A stretch of 64,000 nucleotides of DNA from Apiospora phragmitis (GCA_038363925.1 JAQQWL010000001.1:1922001-1986000); one strand, 5' to 3'. Positions 37,856 to 50,640 are shown, counted from the stretch's first letter. The notes: generated from the sequence alone by a model not told the origin. Program-made: numbers and translations.

Positions 37856-38492
37856 TATAACGAACGCTATCTAGGTTTTAAAAAAAACCTAGTAAGACGT
37901 ACTAGAGTTTATATTAATAATACGAGAGAATATTCGAACGTATAATAAAAGTCGCTTTTATCGATATAATAAGTAATAATTAATAAAAACGAAAGTAATT
38001 AAAGTACGTAAGTTTAAAGGTATTTATAATAGTTTTATTAAAGCTATTTACCTTATTAATAAGTTAAAATTAATATTTAAATTAATTATTAAAATAAAAA
38101 ATATCTATATAAAATATATAGGGAACGCCCGTCGTTATATATCTAATCTCCTCCTTTACTAATTTATTAGATTACTTAGCTCATCCTCGTATTCTAATAA
38201 TCCAGGTAATCCTTTTATTAATTAAATCACCGACTTACTTCGCCGTTCCCGGTAATCCCCGTGATCTATTACGTAATATTATCCTTACTACTTCTTTAAG
38301 CCGTATCCAGCCTACTGCGGTTTAAGATATTATTATCGTGATCGCCGTACGCTTTTATAATATTAATACGCTTATATTAATATAGTTAGCGGCGCGGTCG
38401 GTAGCCGTGATATTATACCCTAGGCGGGGTATTATAAATCCGGCCCGGTAGTTTTATAAGTCTTAGCCGTATAATTAGGTCAGGTCGTAATA
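37856..38492 (-). repeat. G2 3' LTR
   Basis: TATAACGAACGCTATCTAGG to GGTCAGGTCGTAATA. The U3 half (right) keeps more CA/TG than the U5 half. Confidence 0.9.
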
Positions 38493-38559
38493 TTACCTTC
38501 CCTTTTTTAGCTATTTTATCCTCGAAGCGCTAAGTTTTTTAAATATCCTTATCCGCTTA

Positions 38560-39356
38560 TCGTATCGGTCCTTAATAAGCTCCTACCTTCTCTTCGTTAT
38601 ATTTTTATTATAATATTTATTTATTATATTAAATCGAGTTAAGAAATCTATTTTTTATATAAAGTTTAAAAAGACCGAATAACGTTATAACTTAATTACC
38701 CTCCTTAATAAGTTTAGTTTCGAAGTTATACTATACTTTCTTTATTTAGAAAAAAGGTAGAAATACGTTATATTAAGCAGTATTTCTCGCTATAAAAAAT
38801 ACGTTCGTTATAATCGGTCTTATAATAATTCCGGTTTATCGGTTTTTATAATATTTCGGGTTATTAATAAGTCCCGTCGCCTACGCTTTAAAAAGTAAGC
38901 GGTTAACGACTCTTTACGCGAGGCGAGCGCGGCTTTAGAGAAGGCTTATCGGGAGGCTCAAAAGGCCTTTTAACGCCTAAAGCGAATTCGGCAATAGCGG
39001 AACTCTCTAATCACGCGTGGCGTAGAGATGGCCAGGCGTAGTTTTTATTTTTTAAACGAGTTAAAAACGGCTAAATATATTAAGTCTAAAGCGGTTATTA
39101 AGGCGTAGTTTTTTAAAGCGTTTAAAATAATAGATTAAAACGTAATAAATTTTAACCTCGTTCTATTTTAAACGCTTATAATTTTTTCGCGGCGTTCGCT
39201 AAGTGCCCCTAAGCTCTTAAGTATTATTTTTTAACGGGTAGCTTTTTTATTAAACGAAGTATTAAAAGCCTTATCCTTTTTTTTATCGATAATTTTATCG
39301 ACTTCGTATTCGTGCTAATCCGTTTCAACTTCTAGTTATATATCGATTAAGGTTTT
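38560..39356 (+). pseudogene. Antisense Cys-rich/coiled-coil frame in G2
   Basis: Plus-strand reading, opposite to G2 pol: ILYFLYLEKR, then RYKKYVRYNRSYNNS (about 38724-38830), where Tyr occupies the places of Cys in G3, consistent with TGY-to-TAY change. Then a helical segment SLREASAALEKAYREAQKAF and RGVEMARRSFYFLNEL (about 38905-39070). Stops at former Gln codons. It ends near the mini-element insertion. Confidence 0.65.
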
Positions 39357-39486
39357 TATTACAATACGTATAGACTAACCACTACGCCACAAAGTAAAAG
39401 CTTCGGAAATGACTCTTCGGGTTATTTCTGTCCCATTCTACGCCTTAAGTACTACCTCGCGGGGGACCAACCCGCCGATCGTAACA
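39357..39486. mobile_element. 130-bp LTR-like mini element, un-RIPed
   Basis: Ends TATTAC and GTAACA (inverted TGTTAC/GTAACA with one CA-to-TA-type change), flanked by a perfect 5-bp duplication GTTTT (39352-39356 and 39487-39491). G3 carries the empty site (AAGGTTCTTTCGGCC near 50627). It retains many CA pairs (CTAACCACTACGCCACAAAG), unlike its surroundings. The complement has a tRNA A-box-like TGGCGTAGTGGTTAGT. It is best read as a solo LTR or a very small LTR element inserted late. Confidence 0.7.
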
Positions 39487-39499
39487 GTTTTTTCGGCCG

Positions 39500-42400
39500 C
39501 TAGTTCGAATAATAAAATATAAAATACGGGGTATATTTATATTATTTTAAATAGTAATAATTAGTAATTAGTTTTTAAAATAGCTTTTATAATTTTAAAT
39601 AGTTTTATCTTTTTAAAGTTTAATTTATTATTTAATTATTTTATTTTAATATTTCGTTATAAAAGGTAAACTTTTTTTCCTTTTTTAAAGGTTAGTCTTT
39701 TTAACCTTATTCAATCGGCGTATCTTTTTATTCGTTATTAGAAGAAGGTAAGGTCTTATTATAATATAATTTAAAATTCTTTTAATTTTTCGACTTATAT
39801 AATCACGATTAATACTAGCTCTCCTTTTAAGGGTTTTTTAATAACTTTTAAGTCGTACTTATAGTTCGCTTAAAATAATAAGATATATATAGCTTCGTTA
39901 TTTATATTATTATAAACGAATTAAGTTATAAGTAATAATTATACCTAATTATTTTATTCTTAATTAATATAATAGCGTAAGTACTGTTTTAAGGTTTAGT
40001 TTATCCGCTCGGTTTATTTATCTATTTAAGGGTGGTAAGCCGTGGATGATTTATAGTTAACTCTAAATTATATTATAAATAATTTTTAGAATTTAGCGGT
40101 AAATAATTTATCTTTATCGGAAATAATTATTTCGAACAGCTCGTACTAATTAATAATTATTTAGAAAAACGTATATATTAAGTTATTAATATTACTAAAT
40201 TCTTTATACGGTAAAAAGTAAATATATTTCGTAAGTTTATCCGTAATTATTAAGATATTATCGTAATTAACCTTAATTAGGGGTTTTTTTAATAAAGGCA
40301 GCTTAATAACGAAATTAAGTATAATAGTTTTCTATACTTTATTTAATAATAAGATCGGTTATAGCTCTCCGTACGGCCGGTATCGAGTAGCTTTTACTTT
40401 ATTATAAAAGTTATACTTACCGATTACTTTGGTCACGATTAGCTTGAAATTTCTATAATCGAATTATTTAATAATCTTTTTCCAGGTTTTAAATATTCCT
40501 TAGTATCCGTATATAAGGTATTCGTGGAACTTTTAAATAAAGTCTTCGCGGTATTACTTAAGGATATAAATCTTGTTTCGGTAAAAAGCGAGACCGTCGT
40601 GGTCTTCGAGGTGATCCTTAGAATAGTTTATAAGGTCGAGGGTTTAATTAAATTATCGGAATTTAATAACTTAATCGTTATTATATTAAACGTGGTTTAT
40701 AACGTTTAATTATTTTAACGATGTAAGGTTACCGTTTTGATTATAAATAAGGATAGTCCGCGTTTCGAACAGGACTTCCTCCTAGTGGTCCGGTTATCGG
40801 CTTAATACGTCGGCGCGACCGTTCTCGCTTCTTTTCCGGTAAATAATAATAAAGTTAAATCTTAAAAGAAATTCGAATTATTATACTTATCGCTTATTTA
40901 ATTCTTTTATAATAGTAAACGTTATAAGGTTTTTATAATCGGTATAAACCTTAACCGGCTTTATTATTCCGTTAAAATAATATCTCTATTCTTTATAAGC
41001 TTTAATAATAATTATTAACTCTTTATTATAAATTTAATAATTAAGCCCTAATTCGTTAAACTTTTTCGAAAAGAATACAACCGGGTATAATTTCTTATTA
41101 TTATTTCGTTAATTAAGCTGTCCTCTAATCGCATAATTCGATACGTCGGTTTTAATTTTAAAAGGTTTAAATAAGTTTATTACGCGAAGTATTAATTCGT
41201 TAAGGATTCGTTCCTTAATATCGTAAAAAGCTTTATCTTCCTTCTTTATTTATTAAAATAGTTCGTTTTTCTTTATTAAGTTCGTTAAAAGTATTATTAT
41301 CTTATTAAATCCGGGGACAAAAATCTAGTAATAATTAACTAGTTTTAAAAAAGATCTAACTTCCGTAACGCTTATAGGCGTAGGCTATTTTTTAATTATT
41401 AAAATCTTTAAAGGTTCTATTCGGATTTCGCCCAGGAATATTACGTATTTTATAAAAATAACGGATCGTTAGTGGAATTCGCTTTTTTTTAAATTAACTA
41501 ATAGGTTAGCGTCCTATAGCTTCTAAAATACTAGCTTTACATATTCTTAATACTACTCGTTATTCTCGGAATAAATAAGGATATTATTAAAATATACTAC
41601 GACGAACTTATTAAAATATTTTCGTAAAATATAATTAATTATAAATTAAAAATTAATTAATACGTTAATTAAACTAAACGGTATAACTTAATATTCGAAA
41701 TAGCCGTACTTAGTTTAAAACGCGGTTTTTTATTCCTTTCCTTTTTTAATTCGGATTAAATTATATATATTAAAGAGGTCAAGTGCCATAAAAATCTTAA
41801 CGTATAGCAGCCTATTCTATAAATCGCTAATTAAAAGAAAAGGGTACCGGTTTTTAATAATAATTTCGTTAAGCTTCTAATAATCGATATATATACGCTA
41901 TTTAGGTTTCCCGTCTTTATTTTTCTTTAGAACGAAGAGGATAGGGAAGCCTGCTAATAATATGGATGGTCGGATAACTCCTTTTTTAAGATTTTTCGTA
42001 ATATACTCCTTTAAGGCTTATTCGTACTCCTGGTTAAGTTTATATATAAGTATAAATAAGGGTTCTTTCTCATTTTTAAGGGGTATTTCATAATCCTACC
42101 GTATATAAAGCGGTAAGCCTGTTTTTAATTTCTTATTAAAAAACGCTTTAAATTGCCGGTACTTTTTTAATATAATTATTATAACGTTCGGCTTAAACTC
42201 TTTAATAATAATATATACTTTAAAAATTTTAAGTTTATTAAAAGGTCGTTTCTTAAACCGTTACTTATCGATTAAACCTTTTCCTAATATATTTTATTAA
42301 AGTTAACCTGTTTTTTAATTAATTTTAAAATTATTTATTTATAACTAGGATATCTTTAAAATTATATTATATCTTATAACGTCCGTAATATTATACGTGA

Positions 42401-43450
42401 TTTATTTATGGCGTTCTTTAATATCGATCGGAAAGTTCGCGACTTTCTTCTATACTTCTTTATTATTATAGGTTATAAGTCTTTTATTAACGGTTTTAAA
42501 TCGGTATAAAGCGTTTTTATTTTATTATTCGAATTTAAAGTAATTAATAATTCGTAATAAAATATAGTTTCTTTACGTTCCGTTATCGAGTAACGCTTTA
42601 ATATAAACTCTTTTTACGCTTAGTATTAATATAATATATTTATAGATAGCTCGATTATCCGTTATTTAATATAAAGACCTATCTTGGTCCGCTTATTATC
42701 GTCCTTTTATAATAAGCGGCGTTTATTTCCTAAACGCTGCGTCTATAGGTTATTAACGATATCTTGCGATTAATCCTCGTATCGTCGCTATTATTCCCTT
42801 CGTTCTTTATAAAGTACCTCTTAATATATTAATAAGGGTATTTTTATACTCCTCCCCGTATAAAATACTGTCCTTAATATTTAAAATTCGGGTTTTTTTA
42901 ATAATTTAAAAGTTTATTAAGTTCGTAATAATTTATAAACGTTTTATAAGTTCTTTAATATAATAAAAGGGTTTTCTTATCGGGTATATACTTATACGTT
43001 TTAAAAGTATTAAGCGTTTTTTTTTTAAACGTTTATAAGCTCGCGATTTTTCTTAAACATATTTTAAATATTAGTCTTCGAAATACTCCCTTTAATCTCG
43101 TTTTTTAAATAATATTATCGCGATTACTGTAAATCTTTCTATATTAATAAGTACGCGCGTTATCCGTTTAAAATCAACGTTTAAATTTTTTCGATAATAT
43201 AATCCGGGTATAATTACGTAATAGGTCGCTTATTAATCCTTCGGGGAAACTATTCGTATTTAAGTTTTTTCGCGAAGTATTCTATATAAACGTTATATAT
43301 ATACGAAATTTATAAGAACGTAAAATATTTTTCATATATAAAAAAGATTTATAAATTATTCTTTATTACGTAATTATTATAAATTTTTTAATTAAAACCG
43401 GCCGTAATAAATATTTAGCGTAGGTATTTCGAATCGAGGTAAAAAATATT
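39500..43450 (-). pseudogene. G2 pol remnant (RT, RNase H, integrase)
   Basis: Minus-strand RT motif VYFNNILIYSENNEQYQEY at about 41625-41565 (YLDD changed to YFNN). RNase H lies near 41030-41200 and the integrase core at about 40100-40450, in Gypsy order. RIP stops throughout. Confidence 0.88.
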
Positions 43451-45028
43451 AAAAATAATTAATTATTTATTAATTTTAAGGTTTTTAAACTTAATAATCT
43501 CGTTTATTAGCTCGTTTATTAATATATTTATTAAGTATTCATAGTTTATTAATTATTTTAATTAGTTTATAATATTATTTATTAAATTATTATTTTCGTT
43601 ATAAAAAAGGAGTTATTCCTTTCGTATTATCGCGACGTTTCGGCTATAGTTCTCTTTACCGTCCGGGGCTTTAAAGAATTATTCGGTACCTGTTTTATTC
43701 GTTAAATAAGAAATATACTTATTATTATAATAAATTATTTAAAATAAGCTGCCGTATTTAATAATAATATTATTATTTTTAATAATTATTATAGGGGTAT
43801 TTTTTACTTTAATAATATTAATATGTTATTTTTTTAAAACTCGTTAGAAATCTTTCTTTAATACTTAATATTTTCGAGCGTAATATCCTAGTTTTTAATA
43901 ATTATAATAAATATTATATAATTTCTTATTTTATTTATTATATTTAATAACGTTAAGGTTTATAAGTGTATTATAATAATTATACGCCGTGATATTTTTA
44001 AGCGGTATATAATTATATTATTATAATCGCTTAGTATTAATTAAAGTTTAATTAGTTTATTATTAAAATCCGCTTTATTTTTCGCGACGTTATTTATATA
44101 TACGGGTATCGATTTTAATAATAAGTTTTATATACGAAAAGAAATTATTAAGGGCGTCGAGCTGGCTAAGTTTATTTTTAACGTTATTTTTTAGTTTTTA
44201 ATAATATATTATAATTTTCGTAGCTTTAATATAGTTTAATCGAGTTATAATATACCGGAACTCGGTTATATAGGAAGCGGCTAATCCTTTTTACTTAAAG
44301 GTCTCGAGTTCCTTCTCCGCTTGTCGCTTTTCGTCGGGGTTTTAAAAAAGTAATTTAAAGGCTTATTTAAAGCCGTCGTAGCTTTTAAAAATACGTTATA
44401 CCTTTATGCGGTATAGTTTAATTTATTAATTGTTTTTTACGAGTTCGTTTAAATAAAGTTCGAACTAAGCGAGTACTTTATTTTTAAAAAACGAGGCGGC
44501 GTAAATAACTCGTTAAGTAACGTTTTAGAACGTTTTTTTATAAAACTATTAATAAGCTTTAACTTAAATAAGGAAGCTTTAAAGGTTTCCGCTTATTTTA
44601 TTAAAAGGGGTTAACGTGCTAATCTTTATGCCCTTTTTTAATATAATAAGGTCTAGATAATATTAATAGTTATGCGGAGGAGATATACCTCTTCGCGTAA
44701 CTTGTCGATATTATAGGGTGTTTATGTTAGGGTACCTTTGGCTAGGAGCTCGTTACGCTCCTTTTCGAGCTTAACGTAGTAATATTAATAGTTGGCGCTC
44801 TTTTACTCGAGTTCTTTAATTCGTTTAATTAATACTTATTACGTAGGTTTATTATTATTATTATTATTATTAATATTTATAGTAAAGTCTTATTAAGAGG
44901 TATTAAAAGTAGCGATAAGAGTTTTTCTTTATTAAATAATATTATTAAAGCTAGGTATAGATATAGTTTTTACGGTGTTATTATTTAAAAGTTTAAGTAA
45001 TAATTTATAAAAATAAAAATAATTAAAA
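43450..45028 (-). pseudogene. G2 gag and leader remnant
   Basis: Collinear with the G1 gag at 18492-19533 and 29288 onward; the complement near 44300-44560 repeats the capsid segment (YTAEFR-like, KRQAEK-like). The region matching the B array insertion point of G1 is uninterrupted here (about 43985-44000). Confidence 0.8.
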
Positions 45029-45665
45029 TATAATAAATATTATTTAAGTTTTAAAAAAAACTTAATAAAATATATTAAGGTTTATATTAATAATACGAAA
45101 AAGTATTTAAACGTGTAATAAAAGTCGCTTTTATTAATATAATAAGTAATAACTAATAAAAATAAAGGTAATTAAAGTGCATAAACTTAAAAATATTTAT
45201 AAAAGTTTTATTAAAATTATTTACCTTATTAATAAATTAAAATTAATACTTAAATTAATTATTAAAATAAAAAATATCTATATAAAATATATAAGGAACG
45301 CCCGTCGTTATATATTTAATCTCCTCCTTTATTAATTTATTAAATTACTTAGCTCACTTTTATATTTTAATAATCCGGGTGATCCCCTTATTAGTTAGAT
45401 CACCGACTCACTTCGCCCTTCCCGGTGATCCCCGTAATCCATCACGTGATGTTATCTTTACTGCTTCTTTGGGCCGTGTCTAGCCTGCTACGGTTTAGGA
45501 TACTGTCGTCGTGGTCGCCGTGCGCTTTTATAGTATTAGTACGCTTATATTAATATAGCTAGCGGCGCGGTCGGTAGCCGTAACATCGTACCCTAGGCGG
45601 GGTATCGTAAATCCGGCCCGGTGGTTTTATAGGTCTTGGCCGCATGATTAGGTCAGGTCGTAATA
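45029..45665 (-). repeat. G2 5' LTR
   Basis: 637 bp, TATAATAAATATTATTTAAG to GGTCAGGTCGTAATA. Its left (U5) part is completely RIPed, while 45380-45660 keeps TCACGTGATG and similar. Confidence 0.9.
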
Positions 45666-46257
45666 AATACCCCGACTAGGTTATAATATTATAACTATAA
45701 ACCGTACCGCTAATTATATTAATATAAACTTAAACCTTCTTTAGTAACGAATAACGATAATACCACGTCGCCTAGCGATAAAATAAATACGCCCGGTAGC
45801 GACGGCGATAGTTACTAAGTTACGTAACGTAATAAACGCTTAAACGAGATTACTAAGTATCGCGAAATATAATTAAAGGAGATTACTAAGCACCGCGAAA
45901 TATACTTAAAAAAGATTATTAAGTAATAACGATTAATAAAAAAGGGATTAAATATATAATTACGAATATTTCCTTATATATTTTATATATTTTATATATT
46001 TTATATAAATACTCTTTATTTTAATAATTAATTTAAATATTAATTTAATTTATTAATAAAATAAATAATCTTAATAACCTTATTATAAATACCTTTAAAT
46101 CTACGCCTTTTAATTACCTTTGTTTTTATAAATTATTACCCATTATATCGATAAAAGCGGACTTTTATCGCACGTTTAAATACTCTCTCGTATTATTAAT
46201 ATAAACCCTAGTACGTTTTACTAGGTTTCTTTTAAAACCCGGATAGCGTTCGTTACA

Positions 46258-48476
46258 TTAGGGTCGGTTCGAGGGCTAAAAAGAGTCTTTAGCTCATCCG
46301 CTAGATTATTAATAATTAAGTTAAAATAGTTTCCTTTTTTATATCTCCGTAGCTTTATATTATAAGCTTAGATTTTTCGTATAGCTTCGTAGTTTTACTC
46401 TTAATTTCTTATATTAGCCGTGTTTTAAAGATTTTCCGGCCGGTATACTTACCCGGGTTGAATCGAATAAATTCGAAAACTTTTTATGCGGCGAAATTAT
46501 TAATCTTTTTCGCGTTAAACTTTTAAAATAAATATTTAAACGAGGTAATAACGCCGTTTTATTAGAGCTTAATTATTAGGTCGTAATTCTCTTATTTTTT
46601 TTTAAATAAAGAATACGGCGGTTAACGCGTTCCGGGGTAGATATTTTTAAGTCGTCCTTAGCCACGTTATATAGGAGCTACCGTAATTTCCTCGGTTATT
46701 GGTTTAATATCTAGGGTATCTACCGGCTGTTCCGGATCTAGTTATATATCCGGCTCGTCGTGCGGTTTTTTAGCCTCCTCCCGGTAGTACGGCTTGATTT
46801 GAGTTACTCGAAAAACTTTTAGGCCGTTTAGGGTATTTATTTAAATTATACGATCTTTAATAGCTATTATTTATATAGTTTAGTTTATTTTTCTTTTTCT
46901 CGCTAAATTAAGACTTCGCTTTAAAGCGGGAGTATTAAGATATTATGAATAGCCGGTCCGTTCCGGGTATTTAAAGCTCGGTGAATTTTAACGTCCGTAC
47001 GTATTTTCCGAAATATCTTTATTACTTTCTATACGGCTTCTTCTCGTGCTTTGATCTCTGGTAACGGTGGTGAGTTCCCGTCGATACGGGGGTATGTTTT
47101 AAATATAAACAGGGTAAGTATTAGGTTATTAAGGCTCGCTATGTTGTTTAGTATTTTAATTATTATTTAAAGTATTGTTTTAGTATTTATATAATAACCG
47201 AAATCTTTTTATAAGATATTAAAGGCTTTACGTAACGAAACGTGTACTCGTTCGATTTTATTTATTACTTATATATAGTTTTAAAACTTTTTTTAAAAAT
47301 ATATACTCGAATTATATAAAATATAATTAAAAAGTCCTTAGTATACGTATATTTAATACTTATAAAAGATATTTTAAGTATTTTATATATTAAGCGAATA
47401 TAAGAATATAGCCGCTTAAAAGGATGTATTCGTATTAATTATATAAAATACGTTCTATTTATTAATATAAATAACGTTTATAGTAATTTCGTAATTAAAG
47501 TTATATTTATTTTATAACGAGAATTTAAATCTTTATAATATCGGATTATACGTTTAATATTAAGAGTAAAACTTTTAAATCTCGTTAAAAATAATAGGGT
47601 TAATATCGTTATAGCCGGCGTTCTTTAAAAGAATATAGAGCTTTTCTATATAAGGGTATTTAAAACGTTAGTAGAGGTATTAAAGCTGTTTTTTAATAAA
47701 ATATAACGTCGTTTTTATACGGCCGGTATTAAATAACGAGTGTCTTTATTTTTTAATTATAAGGAGTATTTCGCTGTTCTTTTATATAATAAAATTAAAG
47801 ATATTATTATAATACGTTTTAAGCTAATCGATATTATATAACGAGAATAAAAAAAGGGTTATAATATTTAAAATATAATATTTAATTATTTTTAATAAGT
47901 TTCGTATATTAATTATTTTAATCGATAAAATAAGTTTTAAGCTTTCGAACTTAATTTCGGCGCTTCCCGGGGTTTAATCGATTCGTATATCTAGGTTTTC
48001 TCGTACGTAAGCCTCTACTTAAGGCTTTCTAACTATTAAAAACAAGGCGGCGCCGGTATTTTAAAGCTCTCTTTAATAAGTCTAGCTATACGAGCTATTA
48101 AAGTTAAATTGGTCGGCCTGTACGGTAGTTTCCGAGTAGATATCCTCGCTAATAAGTCGGTAGTAGAATACGGCGTTCGTTAAGTAAGTAGTGCCTTATT
48201 ATGTATCTTTTAGATCGAGGTAATCGTACTCCTTTTCGTCGTTTTCTAGCTTTTCTTTATCCTTTTTTTAGTTCCGGACGAACGTTTCGTACTTATTTTA
48301 AAAAAGGGGGCCTTGTTCGATATTATTACACGTTTAGAGATATTAGTTCCTTATTCGGGACTACTCTTCGGCTAGGTGGTTTATTAATAAATAACCTTAC
48401 TTATAATAAATTCGGCAAGTTTTTCGTTCGAACTTCCGGTTCTTATATAGTAATCTTAGTCGAAAAGTATCGGCGG
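46258..48476 (-). pseudogene. Copia D: RT start, integrase, protease and distal gag
   Basis: Minus-strand reading: ISTPERVNRRILY (about 46650-46610), the conserved start of fungal Copia RT, with HNILILPLQSEVLI (integrase-RT linker) near 46940; integrase and protease follow to about 48050; and a gag end with a DYLDLKD-like motif, KKGPCSI-like and NTLKR segments (48200-48350). It adjoins 12018 across G1 and 56832 across G3. Confidence 0.78.
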
Positions 48477-49127
48477 TGTAACGAACGCTATCTAGGTTCT
48501 AAAAGAAACCTAGTAAGACGTACTAAGGTTTATGTTAATAATACGAGAGAGTATCTAAACGTACGATAAAAGTCGCCTTTTATCGATATAATAGGTAATA
48601 GCTTGTAAAAACGAAAGTAACTAAAGTGCGTAGATTTTAAAGGTATTTATAATAATTTCGTTAAGGTTATTTACTTTATTAATAAGTTAAGATTAATACT
48701 TAAATTAACTACTAAAATAAAAAGTATTTATATAAAATATATAAAAAACGTTCGTTATTATATATTTAATCTCTTTCTTTATTAATCCGTTAGATCACTT
48801 ATTAGCTCACGGTAATCCTATTATTAGCTTACGGTAATCTATCCTTTAAATCACGGTAATCTATTCTAATAGCTTATTTAAAGCGTTATAATCTAGTCGC
48901 TCCTTATTACGTAATTCTTCCCTAGCTACTTTCCCGGGTCGGGTCTATTTTTTCGTTATTTAAGATATCTTTATAGTTATATTTATACGTTTTCGCAATA
49001 TAGAGGAGTTTATATTAATATGGCTAACAGTACGGTCGGTAGCTGTGACGTCGTAGCCTGGTTAGGGCATAGTAATCCCGTTCCGGCGAGTAGGGTTTTA
49101 GCCGTATAGTTAAGTCGGGTTATAATA
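48477..49127 (-). repeat. G3 3' LTR
   Basis: TGTAACGAACGCTATCTAGG to AAGTCGGGTTATAATA. Contains tandem TCACGGTAATCTAT-type subrepeats at about 48795-48875. Confidence 0.92.
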
Positions 49128-49241
49128 TTATCCTCCTTTTTCTAAATACTTTATTTTTAAAATATCGACTCTATAAATACCCTAGTTATCCGTATTATTA
49201 AGTTATAATAAGTTTCTTTTCTTTATTACTTTTTATTATAA

Positions 49242-50640
49242 TATTTATTTATTATAACTAATCGTATCGAAAAATCTCGGTCTAAAAAAACTATCGCGCG
49301 TTTAGCTCTTGCTATTAACGTAGAATTCACGGGTAACTTAACTAGTATACCCTGTACTCGTTATTTTCGCCAGAACCTGGCTTATCGTATAAACGAGAAG
49401 TCGTTTCGCTATTCGGAGTATATTCGGGTTGGTTATTCTTGTAATAGCACTTTTATTACGTCGGCCTTAACGAAGCTAGCCGCTTAATAGAAAAAGCTAG
49501 AGGCGGAAGAGTCGGATATAAAAGAGGCTTTATTCTTTTTATAGACGTAATTATTTACCGCCTTAGGTTGTTTAGCCCGCTTTCGTTATATAAAGAAGGT
49601 TATAATAAAAAAGCGTTCGGAAACGTTTCGTTAAAGAATATAAAAGCTGAATAAAGAGGACGGTATTTTTTCCTCGATCGCTAATTAAAAGAACTTTATT
49701 TTTAATAACTTACGTTTTTTAAATATTTTTAAAGATATTAATTAATCGTTTTTTAGTTTAATAAGTTTCCCCGAGCTTAAATTATTAGTCCCCGTAAAGG
49801 AGGCTCCTCTTTAAACTTCTAAAGTTCTTCCGCGGCGTTTATTAAGTATTTCTTAAGCTTTTAAATATTATCCTTTAATAAATAACTTTTTTATTAAACG
49901 AGGTATTAGAAGTTTCGTCTTTTTTTCCTTTTATTAATAATTTTATTAACTTCGTGTTATAACCCGACCTAACCATGCGGCTAAAAGACCCTACTCACCG
50001 GCACGGAACTACCATACCCCGAACAGGCTACGATACCACAGCTACTAACCGCACCGCTAGCTATATTAACACGAAGCTAGACCCTCCTTAATAACGAGCA
50101 ACGCCACCACCGCGTCTGGCGATAGGGCGAACGCGCCTATAAAGTAACGGCGACCGTTAACAAGTCACGTGGCACGGCAAACGATTAGGCGAGATCACTG
50201 AGCAGCGTAGAGCGTGATCAGGCAAGATCACTAAGTAACGCAGAGCGTGATCAGGAGAGATCACTAAGCGATAATAAATTAATAAAGGAGGGACTAGATA
50301 TATAACGACGGGCGTTCTCCTTATATATTTTATATAAATACTCTTTATTTTAATAATTAATTTAAATATTAATCTTAATTTATTAATAAGGTAAACAGCC
50401 TTAACGAAACTATTATAAATACCCCTAAGCCTACGTACTTTAATTACTTTCGTTCTTACTAGTTATTACTTATTATATCGATAAAAGCGATTTTTATCGC
50501 ACGTTTAGATACTCTTTCGTATTATTAATATAAACCTTAGTACGTCTTACTAAGTTTCTTTTAAAACCTAGATAGCGTTTGTTACACTTCGTACTTATAT
50601 TAATTTATTTCGACTTTTAATTATATATTAATTAAGGTTC
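49242..50640 (+). pseudogene. Antisense Cys-rich/coiled-coil frame in G3, split by solo LTR
   Basis: Plus-strand reading, the best preserved of three copies: TIARLALAINVEFTGN, then IPCTRYFRQNLAYRINEKSF and RYSEYIRVGYSCNS (about 49347-49447), a Cys/Tyr pattern of the form C-x2-C-x6-C-x8-C-x2-C-x5-C. Next KKLEAEESDIKEALFFLQ-like and a basic coiled coil (IKKRSETFRQRIQKLNKED with stops at Gln), and an acidic/hydrophobic C-terminal part (SFFSLISFPELKLL, then LPRRLLSIS). The solo LTR at 49955 separates the last codons. I do not recognise it as a retroviral domain. Confidence 0.68.
49955..50586 (+). mobile_element. Solo Gypsy LTR nested in G3
   Basis: 632 bp, TGTTATAACCCGACCTAACC to AGCGTTTGTTACA, perfect TSD CTTCG (49950-49954 and 50587-50591). 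The matching uninterrupted site is in G2 near 39300. It belongs to the same LTR family as G1-G3. It is the least RIPed LTR in the block; three 33-bp subrepeats (50191-50270) with GATCACT and GTGATC half-sites are easily seen. Confidence 0.93.

Larger units (their letters stand above)
37856..45665 (-). mobile_element. Gypsy element G2, full length, minus strand
   Basis: LTRs of 637 bp at 37856-38492 and 45029-45665, perfect TSD AATAC (37851-37855 and 45666-45670). 7810 bp including a 130-bp insertion (39357-39486). It inserted in the 3' LTR of G1. Confidence 0.92.
12019..46257 (+). mobile_element. Gypsy element G1, host of four nested insertions
   Basis: TGTTACGACC starts at 12019 and GTTACA ends at 46257. 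The flanking TSD is TCAGG (12014-12018) and TTAGG (46258-46262), differing by one RIP-type CA-to-TA change. Own DNA after removal of Copia A, the B array, minus-strand B and G2 is about 7.65 kb, equal to G2 and G3. Order: 5' LTR, leader, gag, protease, RT, RNase H, integrase, antisense frame, polypurine tract, 3' LTR. It interrupts Copia D. Confidence 0.88.
37794..46257 (+). repeat. G1 3' LTR, split by G2
   Basis: LTR parts 37794-37855 and 45671-46257. Across the G2 TSD (AATAC) the sequence reads on as in intact LTRs (ACTATAATACCCCGACTAGG). It ends GATAGCGTTCGTTACA. Confidence 0.88.

Noticed and set aside
39370..39395. Possible tRNA gene (A-box-like sequence on the complement)
   Set aside because: The downstream B-box and cloverleaf are not in the right order or distance; kept only as a hint of tRNA-derived sequence in the mini element.
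48201..48569. 122-codon open frame (+)
   Set aside because: It runs antisense through RIPed Copia D gag and into the G3 LTR across the insertion point at 48477; it arises from stop loss by chance.
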